Shown here piece after piece: positions 1 to 10,091 of a stretch of DNA of 64,000 nucleotides. The notes under the pieces were generated by a model. That model searched no databases. It was not told where the DNA came from and worked only from the letters and a program-made list of their open reading frames with translations. Position 1 is the first letter of the stretch. Each line of letters starts with the position of its first letter. Origin of the DNA: Rhynchonema sp. JSB1_4 (Eukaryota > Nematoda > Chromadorea > Monhysterida > Xyalidae); contig JASAMV010006547.1 of NCBI GenBank assembly GCA_030248065.1, forward strand, positions 1-64,000, written 5' to 3'. The translations under genes and the position numbers were made by a program.

Positions 1-196
1 CCAGTTTTTGGCACTTTTAGAAGATTTTTGGGGTCATTTTTTTCCAAAACCCCCACCCTCGGGTATGGGAAATTGTTGAGTTTTTGGAGAAACTCCCCTG
101 GTATGGGAAATTTTTGATTTTTGGGGGTATGTATGGGAAATTTCCCGAAAATTGGGCTGGGTATGGGAAAATTTCGATTTCTCAACGACACCACTG
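1..196. mobile_element. Right end of a hAT-like non-autonomous element
   Basis: The sequence ends at 196 with CAACGACACCACTG, the reverse complement of the terminus CAGTGGTGTCGTTG that begins the complete element at 18506. The left end lies outside the window. The body repeats a GGTATGGGAAA motif several times, like the motif arrays seen in the other hAT-like elements here. No target duplication can be checked because the other end is missing. Confidence 0.5.
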
Positions 197-339
197 GGCC
201 AAAATGCAAAAAGTACCAATTTTTCGGCCAAATTTGCAGTATAATGCATGCAAAAAAACACCCTTTTTTCGGACCACAGGGGTACCTTGCAACCTCCCGG
301 AGGCTGGGTAGGGGGTACCTTGCAACCATCTGCCTGCCA

Positions 340-650
340 CTACACTGCAATACCCAATACCCAATACTCAATTCAATACCAATACCAACCCACAATACCA
401 ACCAAAACCAATACCAGGCACTTCAGTAGTATTGATCTGGTATTGGGTATTGTAGGCCTGGGCACAATACCACTACCCAATACCAATACCGGCCCTGTTC
501 CAATACCCACTACCAATACCAAATTGGTGACCCAATACCCAATACCAATACCGGGTGAGACCCAATACCCAATACCAGATCAATACTACTGAAGTGCCTG
601 GTATTGGGTTTGGTATTGGGTTGGTATTGGTATTGAGTATTGGGTTGGTA
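340..650. repeat. Foldback array of CAATACC / GGTATTG units
   Basis: CAATACC units on the left face GGTATTG units on the right. The arms around 413-450 and 568-610 are inverted copies of each other, containing CAGTAGTATTGATCTGG and its complement, so the whole block can fold into a long hairpin. It begins right after CACTACACTG, a possible hAT right terminus that recurs at 1053-1062. No coding potential is seen. Confidence 0.6.
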
Positions 651-659
651 TCATAGTTT

Positions 660-1062
660 TGGCTGGGGGGTTGGGGGGGGGGGGTTACCCCCCTCTGAGT
701 ACTTACCTACCACAAAACCCGAGGGGGGGTTGGGGGGGTTGAGTACTTACCTCTCACAACTCCAAATCATACCTCTCACAAGCAATTTTATACCTTTTTA
801 AGGCAAAAATCGGTGTTTTTCGACCTTATTTTCCCAAAAATCGCGCGCTCCGCTCGCAAACCCACCCATAATACCTATTTTTAGGCGATTTTCGGCGAAA
901 ATTTGGAAAAGTACTATTTTTACATCAATTTTTGGCCAAAATTGTATCACAAAAACGGTGTTTTTTCGCCTTTTTGGGTGACCAAAATCATACCTCTCAC
1001 GCTTCCGGTCCCAACCCCGCATCATACTTACCTCCCACACATGGGCCTGCCACTACACTGGT
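660..1062. repeat. Motif-array repeat (ACCTCTCAC units)
   Basis: Five diverged copies of a motif resembling TACCTCTCAC lie near both ends, around a core of AAAATCGGTGTTTTT-like sequence that recurs elsewhere in the window. G-runs and C-runs flank it. The block ends with the same CTGCCACTACACTG string found at 331-344. It resembles the other non-autonomous elements in layout, but I could not identify a target duplication. Confidence 0.4.
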
Positions 1063-1079
1063 TGGTATTGGTATTGACT

Positions 1080-1530
1080 GGCAGGCGAAAAAAAAGCCGG
1101 TTTTTTTCCGGAAAAAAACCGAAAAAAACCGTTTTTTTCCGAGACCCGAATACTTTTCCATTTATTTTTCCGTGGGTACCTTTTCGGTTTTTGATCGGAA
1201 AAATATCGGTACTTTATTCCAATTTTTCCAAAAAATTGTAATGCAAAACTGATAAGTTTTTCGATTTCAGTGAAAAATTGGCTCTAGCACAAAAATTAAC
1301 CGGCCCAAAATGGGCCAAAAAGCGTGTAAACCAAGTGTTTTCGACTGACTTCAACACTCTTCAAGAGCACTCTCGTCGCTTCGAACAAATTTTGCACTGA
1401 AATTGTTATATTTTTCGAAATTACGTTCTTAAGTACTGGAAAAGTATTTGGAAAAAAACGGTTTTTTTCGAAAAAAAAAAACCGTTTTTTTCCACGAAAA
1501 ATAAAAAACGGTTCATTATGACAGTATAGG
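1080..1530. repeat. Dispersed repeat rich in AAAAAACCG/CGGTTTTTT
   Basis: The part at about 1290-1530 is the reverse complement of 36134-36350. Both contain the string around GTACTTAAGAACGTAATTTCG or its complement and end at TATACTGTCATAA. The left part carries short inverted runs of CGGTTTTTTTCCGG type like those in the TATACTTGCG elements at 45313 and 56335. It is probably a longer or composite relative of that family. Confidence 0.5.
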
Positions 1531-2765
1531 TGTTACTTAGGGGGCTCTATTAATTCACTAACCCCTTTTTGGGGGGGCTCTATTCCAGGGGCTGTATTTA
1601 GCTTTTTACTGTATTGGGTTTGGTATTGCGTTTTTCTGGATTAGTATTGGGTATTGGTTTTGACCCAATACCTGGGCAAACCCAATACCAATACCAATAC
1701 CAGGCCAGCTTCAATACCAATACCCAACACCAGAATTAGACCCAATACCAATACCAAACACTGGTATTGGTATTGGGTGGTATTGATGTTGGGCATTGGG
1801 TATTGTGCCCACCCATAATTGGTATTGGGTTTCACCCGGTATTGGGTGTTGGTATTGGGTCATCAATTTCGTATTGGTATTGGGTACCGTAAAAACCTAA
1901 ATAGAAGGGGGGCTCTATTAATTCACTGACCCCATTTTGGGGGGCTCTATTCCGAGGGGCCTCTATTAATTCACTGACCCGAACCTGAAAAAATTGTTCC
2001 AGAAATACCCCCAAAAACCCCCTAAAAAGGGGTTTGAAAGGATGTTTTTTCGCTTGTAATCGCATTTATTCGTGTCGATTCGTCAATAAGAGGCGTATTA
2101 TGTTCTCTGAACGAACAACAAACGTGCATAAATGTACCTGTGCACCACTAACAAGCGTTAATACACTACTGTATAGGGGATGTTACTTAGGGGGGGGGGC
2201 TCTATTAATTCACTGACCCCTTTTTGGGGGGCTGTATTACGGGGGGCTGTATTTAGGTTTTTACGGTATTGGGTTTGGTATTGGGGTTTTCTGCATTAGT
2301 ATTGGGTATTGGTTTTGACCCAATACCTGGGCAAACCCAATACCCAATACCAGGCCAGCTTCAGTACCAATACCCAATACCAGAATTAGACCCAATACCA
2401 ATACCAAACACTGGTATTGGTATTGGGTGGTATTGGGCATTGGGTATTGTGCCCACCCATAATTGGTATTGGGTTTCTCCCGGTATTGGTATTGGGTGTT
2501 GGTATTGGGTCATCAGTTTGGTATTGGTATTGGGTACCGTAAAAACCTAAATAGAAGGGGGGCTCTATTAATTCACTGACCCCATTTTGGGGGGCTCTAT
2601 TCCGGGGGTCCTCTATTAATTCACTGATCCAAATCTGAAAAATTGTTCCCAGAAATACCCCAAAAACCCTTAAAAATGGGTTGAAAGGATGTTTTTCGCT
2701 TTTAATCGCATTTATTCATGTCTATTCGTCAATGAAAGGCGTATTATGTGCTCTGAACGAATCCT
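1521..2765. repeat. Tandem duplication, period about 650 bp
   Basis: Two similar units run from about 1521 to 2120 and from about 2170 to 2765. Each begins near TGTTACTTAGGGGG, continues with TCTATTAATTCACTGACCCC repeats and a GGTATTG/CAATACC array, and ends with a CGCATTTATTCGTGT-like segment and GGCGTATTATG. Differences are scattered substitutions and small indels. It precedes the first visible RPS14 exon and probably lies in an RPS14 intron or upstream of it. Confidence 0.75.
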
Positions 2766-2965
2766 TCCCGCCCCTCCGGGTATCTTGGGTCAACTGAACT
2801 GCCTGTTAGAAAAATGTCGGAAATCTTTCCGCGCAACTAGAAGAAGCTCAAGTTCATCAACCTTGGCATTGGTATGGCCTGGCCAGAATTATGCCAGCAG
2901 TTGCTTTTCACAAAAAATACTGAGTGCCGCCACCCTGATTTTGCATTTTCATATTCATTTGGCAG

Positions 2966-4448
2966 GCCGCGAAACGATCGTTCGAATCACGGGCGGCATG
3001 AAAGTGAAGGCCGATCGTGATGAGGCATCGCCGTACGCAGCCATGTTGGCCGCGCAGGATGTGGCTGAGAAATGTAAAGCGGTACGTTGAAGATCGTTGC
3101 GGTTTATAGTGCTGTAGGGTTAGAGAGATGTCGGGTGTCGGTGCCAAAAAAGTGTAGGTGTCGGGTACCTCCAGATGTCGGGTGTCGGGGTTTTTGGGAC
3201 CCGACAGCCGACACCCGACACTTACAGTTCAAAACATCAGTATTGCTGTGAGAAGAATTTTGAGAGAAAATTTTCTTTGAACCAAATGTTTCCGAAGGCG
3301 CAGAATGTGACATTTTGGTGTTTATTTCGTGTGAAAATACTTGAATTCAGTAACGTGAGCCAAAAAATTGCACTCATGATGCAAATAAGCAAAAATTTGC
3401 CTGTTTTTGGTCCAAAAACAGGTGTCGGGTGTCGGGTTTTCTTCAAAAACTAGATGTCGGGTGTCGGGTTTTTTTGCAGCTGTCGGGTGTCGGCTTTTTT
3501 TTCTGAGATGTCGGGTGTCGGGTACTTCCAGATGTCGGGTGTCGGCTGTCGGGTGTCGGGTACCCCCCGACCTCTAACCCTAGTGCTAAGTCTAGTAGTT
3601 AGTGTGGTAATGTGTAGTAACACTACGCCAACACGAACGCGATTTCGGAGGTGGCAGATTAGTGAAAAATTCAGAAGTGGCTGCTGATTTGGAAATCTAA
3701 CACGTTGCAGAATGCAACGTGGTGGGTGAGGATTTTCTCTTTCTATTCGTTTTGTAAGCACCTCATCTCCGAAATCGGGCTCGTGTCGGCGTGGTTGCCT
3801 TTATGTGTTGTTTTTCTGGGTGTGTTCAGTGCCGCCAATGAATATCTTCTTGTTCGGTGGCATCGGTATTGTCGATCAACTTCCGATATTGATTCAGTTT
3901 CTTTCAGAGAAAAGTTTTTCAAACTGTTCCTTCTCTCCATAGTCTAATGTACATGAAAAAAAACTGGATTCTGTTCTGGCAAGACGCTGTTTGCCTCTGA
4001 GACACACGGGCTAACTTTAATTTCTATTGCAGCTGAAGATCAACGCGTTGCACGTCAAACTGCGAGCCACGGGCGGCACACGAACGAAAACACCAGGTTA
4101 ATTTTTGTTTTTGAAAGCATTTTTCATCGTCCGACAGGCAGTGGCAAAGTAACGATGGTGAAAAGCCAGAAACGTTTTTCGAGTGGGTGCGGGTGACTAA
4201 CTTATTATCTCAATGATTTGGGCATTGATGGGCAAGCATAAGTGCACCTGATCTCTTATCAGCATCAATTTGATAATTTGCAAAAAATTTTACAAAATAA
4301 TCCACAATCGACCACAGGTCCGGGCGCGCAGTCCGCCCTTCGAGCTCTGGCGCGTAGCGGCATGAAAATCGGTCGTATCGAGGACGTGACGCCGATTCCG
4401 TCGGATTGCACCCGTCGCAAGGGTGGACGACGCGGTCGACGTCTGTAA
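2966..4448 (+). CDS. RPS14: 40S ribosomal protein S14 (uS11), 3' part
   Basis: Three exons, 2966-3081, 4033-4096 and 4318-4448, join in phase and give the last 102 residues of a protein normally of about 151, with TAA at 4446. Conserved blocks include [37 protein letters not shown] and the basic tail [11 protein letters not shown]. uS11 sits on the platform of the small subunit near the mRNA exit and the decoding site. Donors are GTACGT (3082) and GTTAAT (4097). The exon at 2966 opens with the last two bases of a split glycine codon after an AG acceptor, so about 48 N-terminal residues lie in upstream exons. I found no trace of them in 1-2965, so they are probably outside the window. The first visible intron carries a hAT-like element (3115-3582). 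Family identification is certain; only the 5' end is open. Confidence 0.96.
3115..3582 (+). mobile_element. hAT-like non-autonomous element, TAGGGTTAGAG family, copy 1
   Basis: It starts TAGGGTTAGAG and ends CTCTAACCCTA. Opposed arrays of TGTCGGG (left) and TGTCGGG/CCCGACA units lie near both ends around a conserved core containing GAGAAAATTTTC and ATTTTGGTGTTTATTTCGTG. Only a partial flanking repeat (GTGCT on both sides) remains, whereas copies at 35003, 44573, 50945 and 52119 have perfect 8-bp duplications. It lies in an RPS14 intron. Confidence 0.8.
3608..3800. mobile_element. Inverted-repeat MITE, copy 1
   Basis: The ends are inverted: AACACTACGCCAACACGA near 3612 faces TCGTGTCGGCGTGGTTG near 3780-3797, with the shared strings CGATTTCGGAGGTGGCAGA and CTCCGAAATCGGGC inside. 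The second copy, 15462-15640, has the same termini and core. No open reading frame of note is present. It lies in an RPS14 intron. Confidence 0.6.
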
Positions 4449-5300
4449 ATCGATCGATTGATAATTTGATTAATTGATGTAGCTCGTATTCTCCATCTAA
4501 TTGTGTCGGTCTGACGTTTGGGGGCGGATGGTAAATTCGGAATTTTTCTTGTCGAAATCTAACTTGACCAAAAATCCGTTTCCGAACATTGACTGTCCGT
4601 AATGGAGCTGTGTGAATGGGGTTTTTCTTGTTTGTTATGCGAGAGACCTTTACCAGACGCTGCTGTTAATTGTTGTTTCCAAACCAGTATCGTTTGTTTT
4701 GTTGGCTGAAAGCGATCTATGCGAGAACCTTGTTAGGATTGTGTTGCAAAAATGGTGTGAAATCGCTGAAGTGGCGCGACCACATTCGCTGGATAAAATT
4801 AAAGATTGAACAATTAGGAGCTGGCTGTTTTGCGTGTTCATTGTTGCACGAGTGTTTGCTGTGGTTTCCCTTGCCGCTGGCTTTTCACAACCAGCTACCT
4901 ACTTTGCTGCCTCTTTTTCCTCAATTTATACTTTTTTAATGCACCCACGATTGACTGTGTGGCCAGATTTCTTTCGCTCTTGAGCTTGGGCTTGAGTGTT
5001 GACATCAGTTGCATTGCAACGTGAGGTTACTTTTTGTCTTGCTCGTTTTGTTTTGTTTCTGACCTTTCTGCATCATGTATTTATCAGCGCATTTTAGCTT
5101 CAGCACGGGCTACTTAGCACCAGCCAATTAGTAGCTGAACATAAACGCTTCACGCTTCGTGCTAAAACATTCAAGCTCCATGAGTCATACGTGGCTTCGT
5201 CACGTGACTTCAAGTGCTACGTGCCGTGCGCTTGCATTTGGAATTATGCTCGTTTGTTGTTTTTATTGCGGCTTTCAACTTTTCCGTTTGGCCCACCAGC

Positions 5301-5643
5301 CAGTGGTGTAGCTACCCAGGCGGGGCGGCAACCTACTGTACCACCAAAAATGTGGGGCGGCAACCTACCTACTGTACCGGCCGAGCTAGGGGGGGGGGGA
5401 ACAAAAATTCTTAGGTCTAAATATTGATGAAAATGTACACTAAAACGCTAATTTCGCGCGTAGCGCGCGATTTTTCGCCTATTTGGAGTGAAAACTACCG
5501 ATTTTATACCATTTGGAGCCGAAAATCACAACGTACTGCACCATCCGCCCGGCGGCGACCTACCTACTGTACCAGCATGGAGCGTCAACCTACCTATATG
5601 TACCTACTGCACCTGGAGGGGCTCCCCCCCAGCTACACCAGTG
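5301..5643. mobile_element. hAT-like element, CAGTGGTGTAGCT ends
   Basis: It begins CAGTGGTGTAGCTACC and ends AGCTACACCAGTG. Copies of an ACCTACTGTACC motif lie near both ends (5328-5377 and 5570-5620). The middle contains GCGCGTAGCGCGCGATTTTT, which resembles sequence at 35730-35755. The flanking 8-mers CCACCAGC and CGTCCAGT agree at only five positions, so the target duplication is eroded or doubtful. Confidence 0.55.
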
Positions 5644-6340
5644 CGTCCAGTCACGACGGTTCATAATTCATTCACGATTTGGTCAGCGCTGTCACTGGGC
5701 CGGCTCTCGCGTGCGTTTGTTGACATTGGCGGTGCGCATTGAGCTGATGATGTTGAATCACTCTGGTGCACAGCAGACACGTTGGCGCACCACTGCTGTT
5801 TTCTGATCAATCAGAATCAATCCGTCCGTTTTGTGCGGCAGGTGCTGCTGCAGTGCAGCCAAGTAACAATCTTTGACAGATGCACAATTGAAAATCTGCA
5901 TTGTGCTGTGTCGTCTTCGGTCAGCCGTCAGCAGTTCATAGGCATTTGATTTTTTTTGTGTGCGGCAGGCAACAGCAGTACTGACTTTTTGTCACCCAGA
6001 ACAACACTAGTTTGTTATCGATTTCTGTCTGTGAAGGCTGTGGCCACTTTTTTGGTGGCCCGTTTTCATTCCATGTCGTGGTTGTCATTGTTTTTGTCGG
6101 TTGCCAGGTGGGCGTGGTTCAAGCATTATTTCGGCTTGTGACATGTTTGATGCCATGTTCTTTTTTGTTGCCACCTCGGCGGGCGGTTTTGCTCCATCGT
6201 GGGACAGAACCGCAGGTTTGTTCCGTTATTGCATTCACACCGTGTATTTGTGCACATTGTTCCATCCTGTTTGTTGATTGCCGCAGTGTTACGTCAGAAC
6301 GTGCTCACTGCCTGCCTAACGTGTACATTGGTACTGTATA

Positions 6341-6460
6341 GGGTGTCGGGTTTTCTCCAAAAACTAAATTCGGGTTCTTTTTTTAACTCGATTTCAAATG
6401 ATCGGGTGTCGGGTATTTTCAGATGTCGGGTGTCGGGTACCCCCCCAACCCCAAACCCAA
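6341..6460. mobile_element. Short TGTCGGG-family remnant
   Basis: A deleted member of the TAGGGTTAGAG family: GGGTGTCGGG at the left, TGTCGGGTGTCGGGTACCCC at the right, and only about 60 bp of core. ACTGTATA precedes it and ACTGTATG follows it, a 7/8 match that fits an old 8-bp target duplication. Confidence 0.6.
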
Positions 6461-7849
6461 ACTGTATGTACATAGGAACAGTATAACTGGAACTGGGCTG
6501 ATTTTAATCTGGCTTTGGTTTCATTGCGTCTGTTGGCTGGCATGACCCGACGTTGCGCGCATTGCATCCAAAAAACATTTTGCAAACAGTGTATTGATTA
6601 ATATTACCGTTTTTTTGCTGAACTTGGTTTGGTCTTTGGATGAACTTTGTGGACGTAAAGTACGCCACACGCTGTTCCGCATATGTAATGGCACTTGGGA
6701 TCTGTTTTTCCAACTTGTTGCATAGTTTTCATAAGTTCGCGTCTTTTAACTGAATTGTTGTTGTTGATAGTTGCTTCTTTTTGTTTATCTGGAAGCCTAG
6801 ACATGGTTTTGTTTGTTTCATTTTTTACTTCTGTTTCTTCTATCAGGTGTCCGGTCTGTGTGGAAACGACAAGCATGTCAAGATTTCTATTCGTTATACT
6901 CAACCTTTTTCATATTTTTTTCATATCCAACCCTCCATCATGCATGCAGTTTTCATGGTCATATTGAACCAATCACGCAGACACGAGAGCGAGGGCGTGC
7001 GCAGAATCTTCTTTTTTTCTGCAGTCTGATACTTGCTCCACTGTGTTATGTTCTGATTCAGGTTCCCACAAATTGGGTTTGGAATCGGAATGCATGTCTA
7101 AGAACGGAAGTATATTTCGCGTCGCGCATGTATTCAAATGTGTTGCACTTTATGCACCACCACAATAATGCGATGTCGAACAAAATTGACACGTAGTGGG
7201 GAGTGATATTCACGAGCGAGTGATATTCACGCTGTTTTTGTCTGTATATACGCGCTCGGCTTGAGTATGAATGAATTTTATCGATTGATTTCTTTTGATG
7301 GTGTCTCTGCATTCCTACGCTATTTTGTCAATTTTTAGCGACCATATTCACCCAAAGTTTGAATTGTGGTCTTAGTGAGGTGCGCAGAGTTCATCAAAAT
7401 AAACAGTGTCACGTAATTCTGCTGTAGCTGATATGATAAGAATGCCTGCTTGTTTGTGTATTTTATGCCTTTACGCAAATTGCGTCAATTTTTGCTATTG
7501 TCCACCTGCTTGTGTGCTTAGACTTTAACTCTCGGTGCTTGTGGACTTGTGGTGCAATCCACGCAGTCGTCACCTTCGTTCCCGATGGTTTTCATTTCTT
7601 TCCGTTCATTGTTGTTCCGGTTGTTGAACCCAAACCAGTTTCTTCACCGAATAAGTCTACTTCATTAGGGTTTTTTTTTCAAATTCCTGGTGGGGACCCC
7701 CTTGGAGGGGGCAAAAGGACCCTTACAAAACCTTTTTCTCTAAAATTTAGCAAAGCAACTCAATTTTACAAAAAATCCCCATCTTTCCTTCTAGCCACCC
7801 CCACACACCACCCCCCCCACCCTAAATCATCAAATTAATAAATTCCGAG

Positions 7850-8041
7850 ATTTTCCCCTTCCCCCCCCCCCCCACAACACCCACACCACCCCCACAACTT
7901 TTTTCACCCACACCACAAAAAAACAACAAATTTTATATACAAAAAAAAACTTTACTCAAAATCAAACTAAAAACAAAACAACAAAAAACCCACCACATTT
8001 TAACAAACAAAAAAAAAAAAATTTCCATTCATTTCCATAAT
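7850..8041. other. 192-nt stretch with no G
   Basis: Not one G occurs between 7850 and 8041; the stretch consists of A- and C-rich runs with some T. The G-poor character starts at about 7760. No repeat unit is evident. It may be a genuine strand-asymmetric low-complexity tract or a damaged stretch of assembly. Confidence 0.8.
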
Positions 8042-10091
8042 GAGCAGATGCAAAGCATATCAGCATCGGTAAAAAATTCGACAACTCATCCGAAACTTTT
8101 TGAAGGTAGGTATCAATTGTGTCAGCAGATTAAAAAAAGTAACACGTGCCGGTTCGGCTTCGACAGAGCGTCATGTTGTGTTTGCTGTCTGTACGTTATT
8201 CAGTGACTGTGGCCACGTTTGCACATTATTTTCATCGGTGACTGCACTGTTCTGAGTGCATCGGTTGTTCATTTTTCAAGTGAATTGACATTCAAGTGAA
8301 CTTTTCTGTCTTTCATGTTCTATCGTTCCTGTTTCTTTCTGTTTTATAATTGCCCATTATTTCTCACTGCAGTAAGTTCGCCTCTTACATTCGTCGTTGT
8401 GTTGCATGCATAATTACTCACTGCAGTTCGTTTTCGGTATCTACTTTGCGCAAACACAGCCAAAGCAAAGCGCGAGTCTGCCTGCAGTATCTGGTCAGAT
8501 TCGACCTGGGCCCAAAACCAAAGTTCCTGAACATCACCGTTATCATGTGGACGGTGGCTTCTTTCCTGGTGGCGTGACAAAAACCAACTTCGTCAGTTTT
8601 TTCCCACATACTCGTACTGTTTGTCATCCGTCGCATTCCATTGTTTGGCGCACGCATAATAATTTAGGAACGCACACATATGGCATCAGGCTGCTTGATA
8701 GGGACATATGTAGGTTTGTTGTTTGTTGCCCAGGGCGACTTAGTCGGACCTGTCGATGTGTCTGTGTGTGTATATGTGTACTTTGCCACCGTTACGGGGC
8801 CGTAAGCCCATGATCGGCGCGGGCCTGTCTCTCTAGTTATATGTTTGGTACATAAGGTATAGTACCTACCATAGTTGTGCCTATGGCACCTAGCTGGCTT
8901 GGTTATGGCTTTCACCAGACTTAGGGTTGTGTTTATCACATGCTCATATGCATGCTGTGGCTAGCCATGCTAGGATTTTTACGCTATTTTGGTTTTGAGC
9001 GGTTCTACGAAGCTAGTCATCCAATGGTAGCCTCTCGTGTGTACACATGCGCCGTTCAGTAGTCGTATGTAGTCAGTGGTGCTTTCGAGACTTGGTTATT
9101 TATAAGTCACGGTCACGCCCAATGGCACAGGTGGTGAGTAATAGCCCCTCTTCGTAATTTTTAGTGGGTGTAAAATTAAGTCCCGTGCACATGATTTTGA
9201 GTTGAACGGATTTTATGCATCGTTCCGCGAGAATAAATCTGGGTGACCAACTTGTTTGTCATTATTTGCGGTTCTGCTCCATTTTCGATGTTCTCTTTGT
9301 ATTTGTGCACCCATCATCTTGATAACTTTGCTCTTGATTTTTTGGATGGAACCTCGCCTTGTGCTCCTGGGCTATACTGTTTGGCTATAGTTGCACCTGC
9401 TCTTATTTGGCCGCACCACAAATATGGTGTGTTAGCATGCGCATCGACTGTATATTGATGCTCTGGCTTTTTACCTCAGTCTTTGCTTTGACGTGGATGG
9501 ACTGCGCACTCAAAACATTCGTCCATATCGAAGCGAGTTTGCTTGCGTCATCGCGAGAAGATGTACCTCTGCTGCACTTGCATCAAGCTCACGCCTCACT
9601 CGACAAAATGTGCTTTTTTACGAACGTTCCGCTAGGAGAATTGCTTGAGTACTGCCTTGAATGTTTTTCTCGTTTGAATGAAAGCCCCTGGCGCCGGAAC
9701 CCAACAATGACTTGTATTTCATATGATATGCCATTATCAAGGGAACGGGACAACATGCGCATTTGTCAAGACCCTGCTTGCTCATGAGACACACACACAT
9801 ACATGCAAGCTCACTGTTTATAATGCACAGTATTTTGACGTTTTCGTTTTGAAGCCTTCCGATCAATTTCCGTTTCCAGAATGATTATGGTCCTTATTAT
9901 GTTTCCTGACCACCAAGCTGGCTGGCAGGATAGTGTTGCAAATGCCAGCTGATCAGTGATCATAAACATTCTCTCACCACTTCTCTAAAACCAAATTAAA
10001 TTCATTTGTTTCAGAAATAAGAAAAAAATCAACTTACGGGAAGACAGTATTTTTCCACCAGATGAAATAGACGAAAACAAGTGGACGTGAC

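Larger units (their letters stand above)
4449..10091. other. Intergenic region RPS14 to ATP10
   Basis: No exon can be supported on either strand; the open frames here are short and match no family I know. It holds hAT-like elements at 5301-5643 and 6341-6460, a G-free low-complexity stretch at 7850-8041, and otherwise mixed T-rich sequence. An in-frame TAG at 10068 precedes the ATP10 start codon. 5' untranslated exons of ATP10 may lie here, but they cannot be recognised by eye. Confidence 0.6.

Noticed and set aside
3115..3582. CRISPR-like array of short repeats (TGTCGGG units)
   Set aside because: Units are 7-12 bp with no unique spacers of constant length, lie inside elements with inverted ends and 8-bp duplications, and the host is a eukaryote.
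4097..4317. Box C/D snoRNA in the RPS14 intron
   Set aside because: A TTGATGG and a CTGA can be found, but the spacing and terminal stem are poor and no C'/D' pair is convincing. Ribosomal-protein introns do often host snoRNAs, so a covariance scan would settle it.
6604..6903. Minus-strand 99-codon frame with a basic C-terminus
   Set aside because: Low-complexity wording, no recognisable domain, no splice or start context, in a spacer otherwise without genes.
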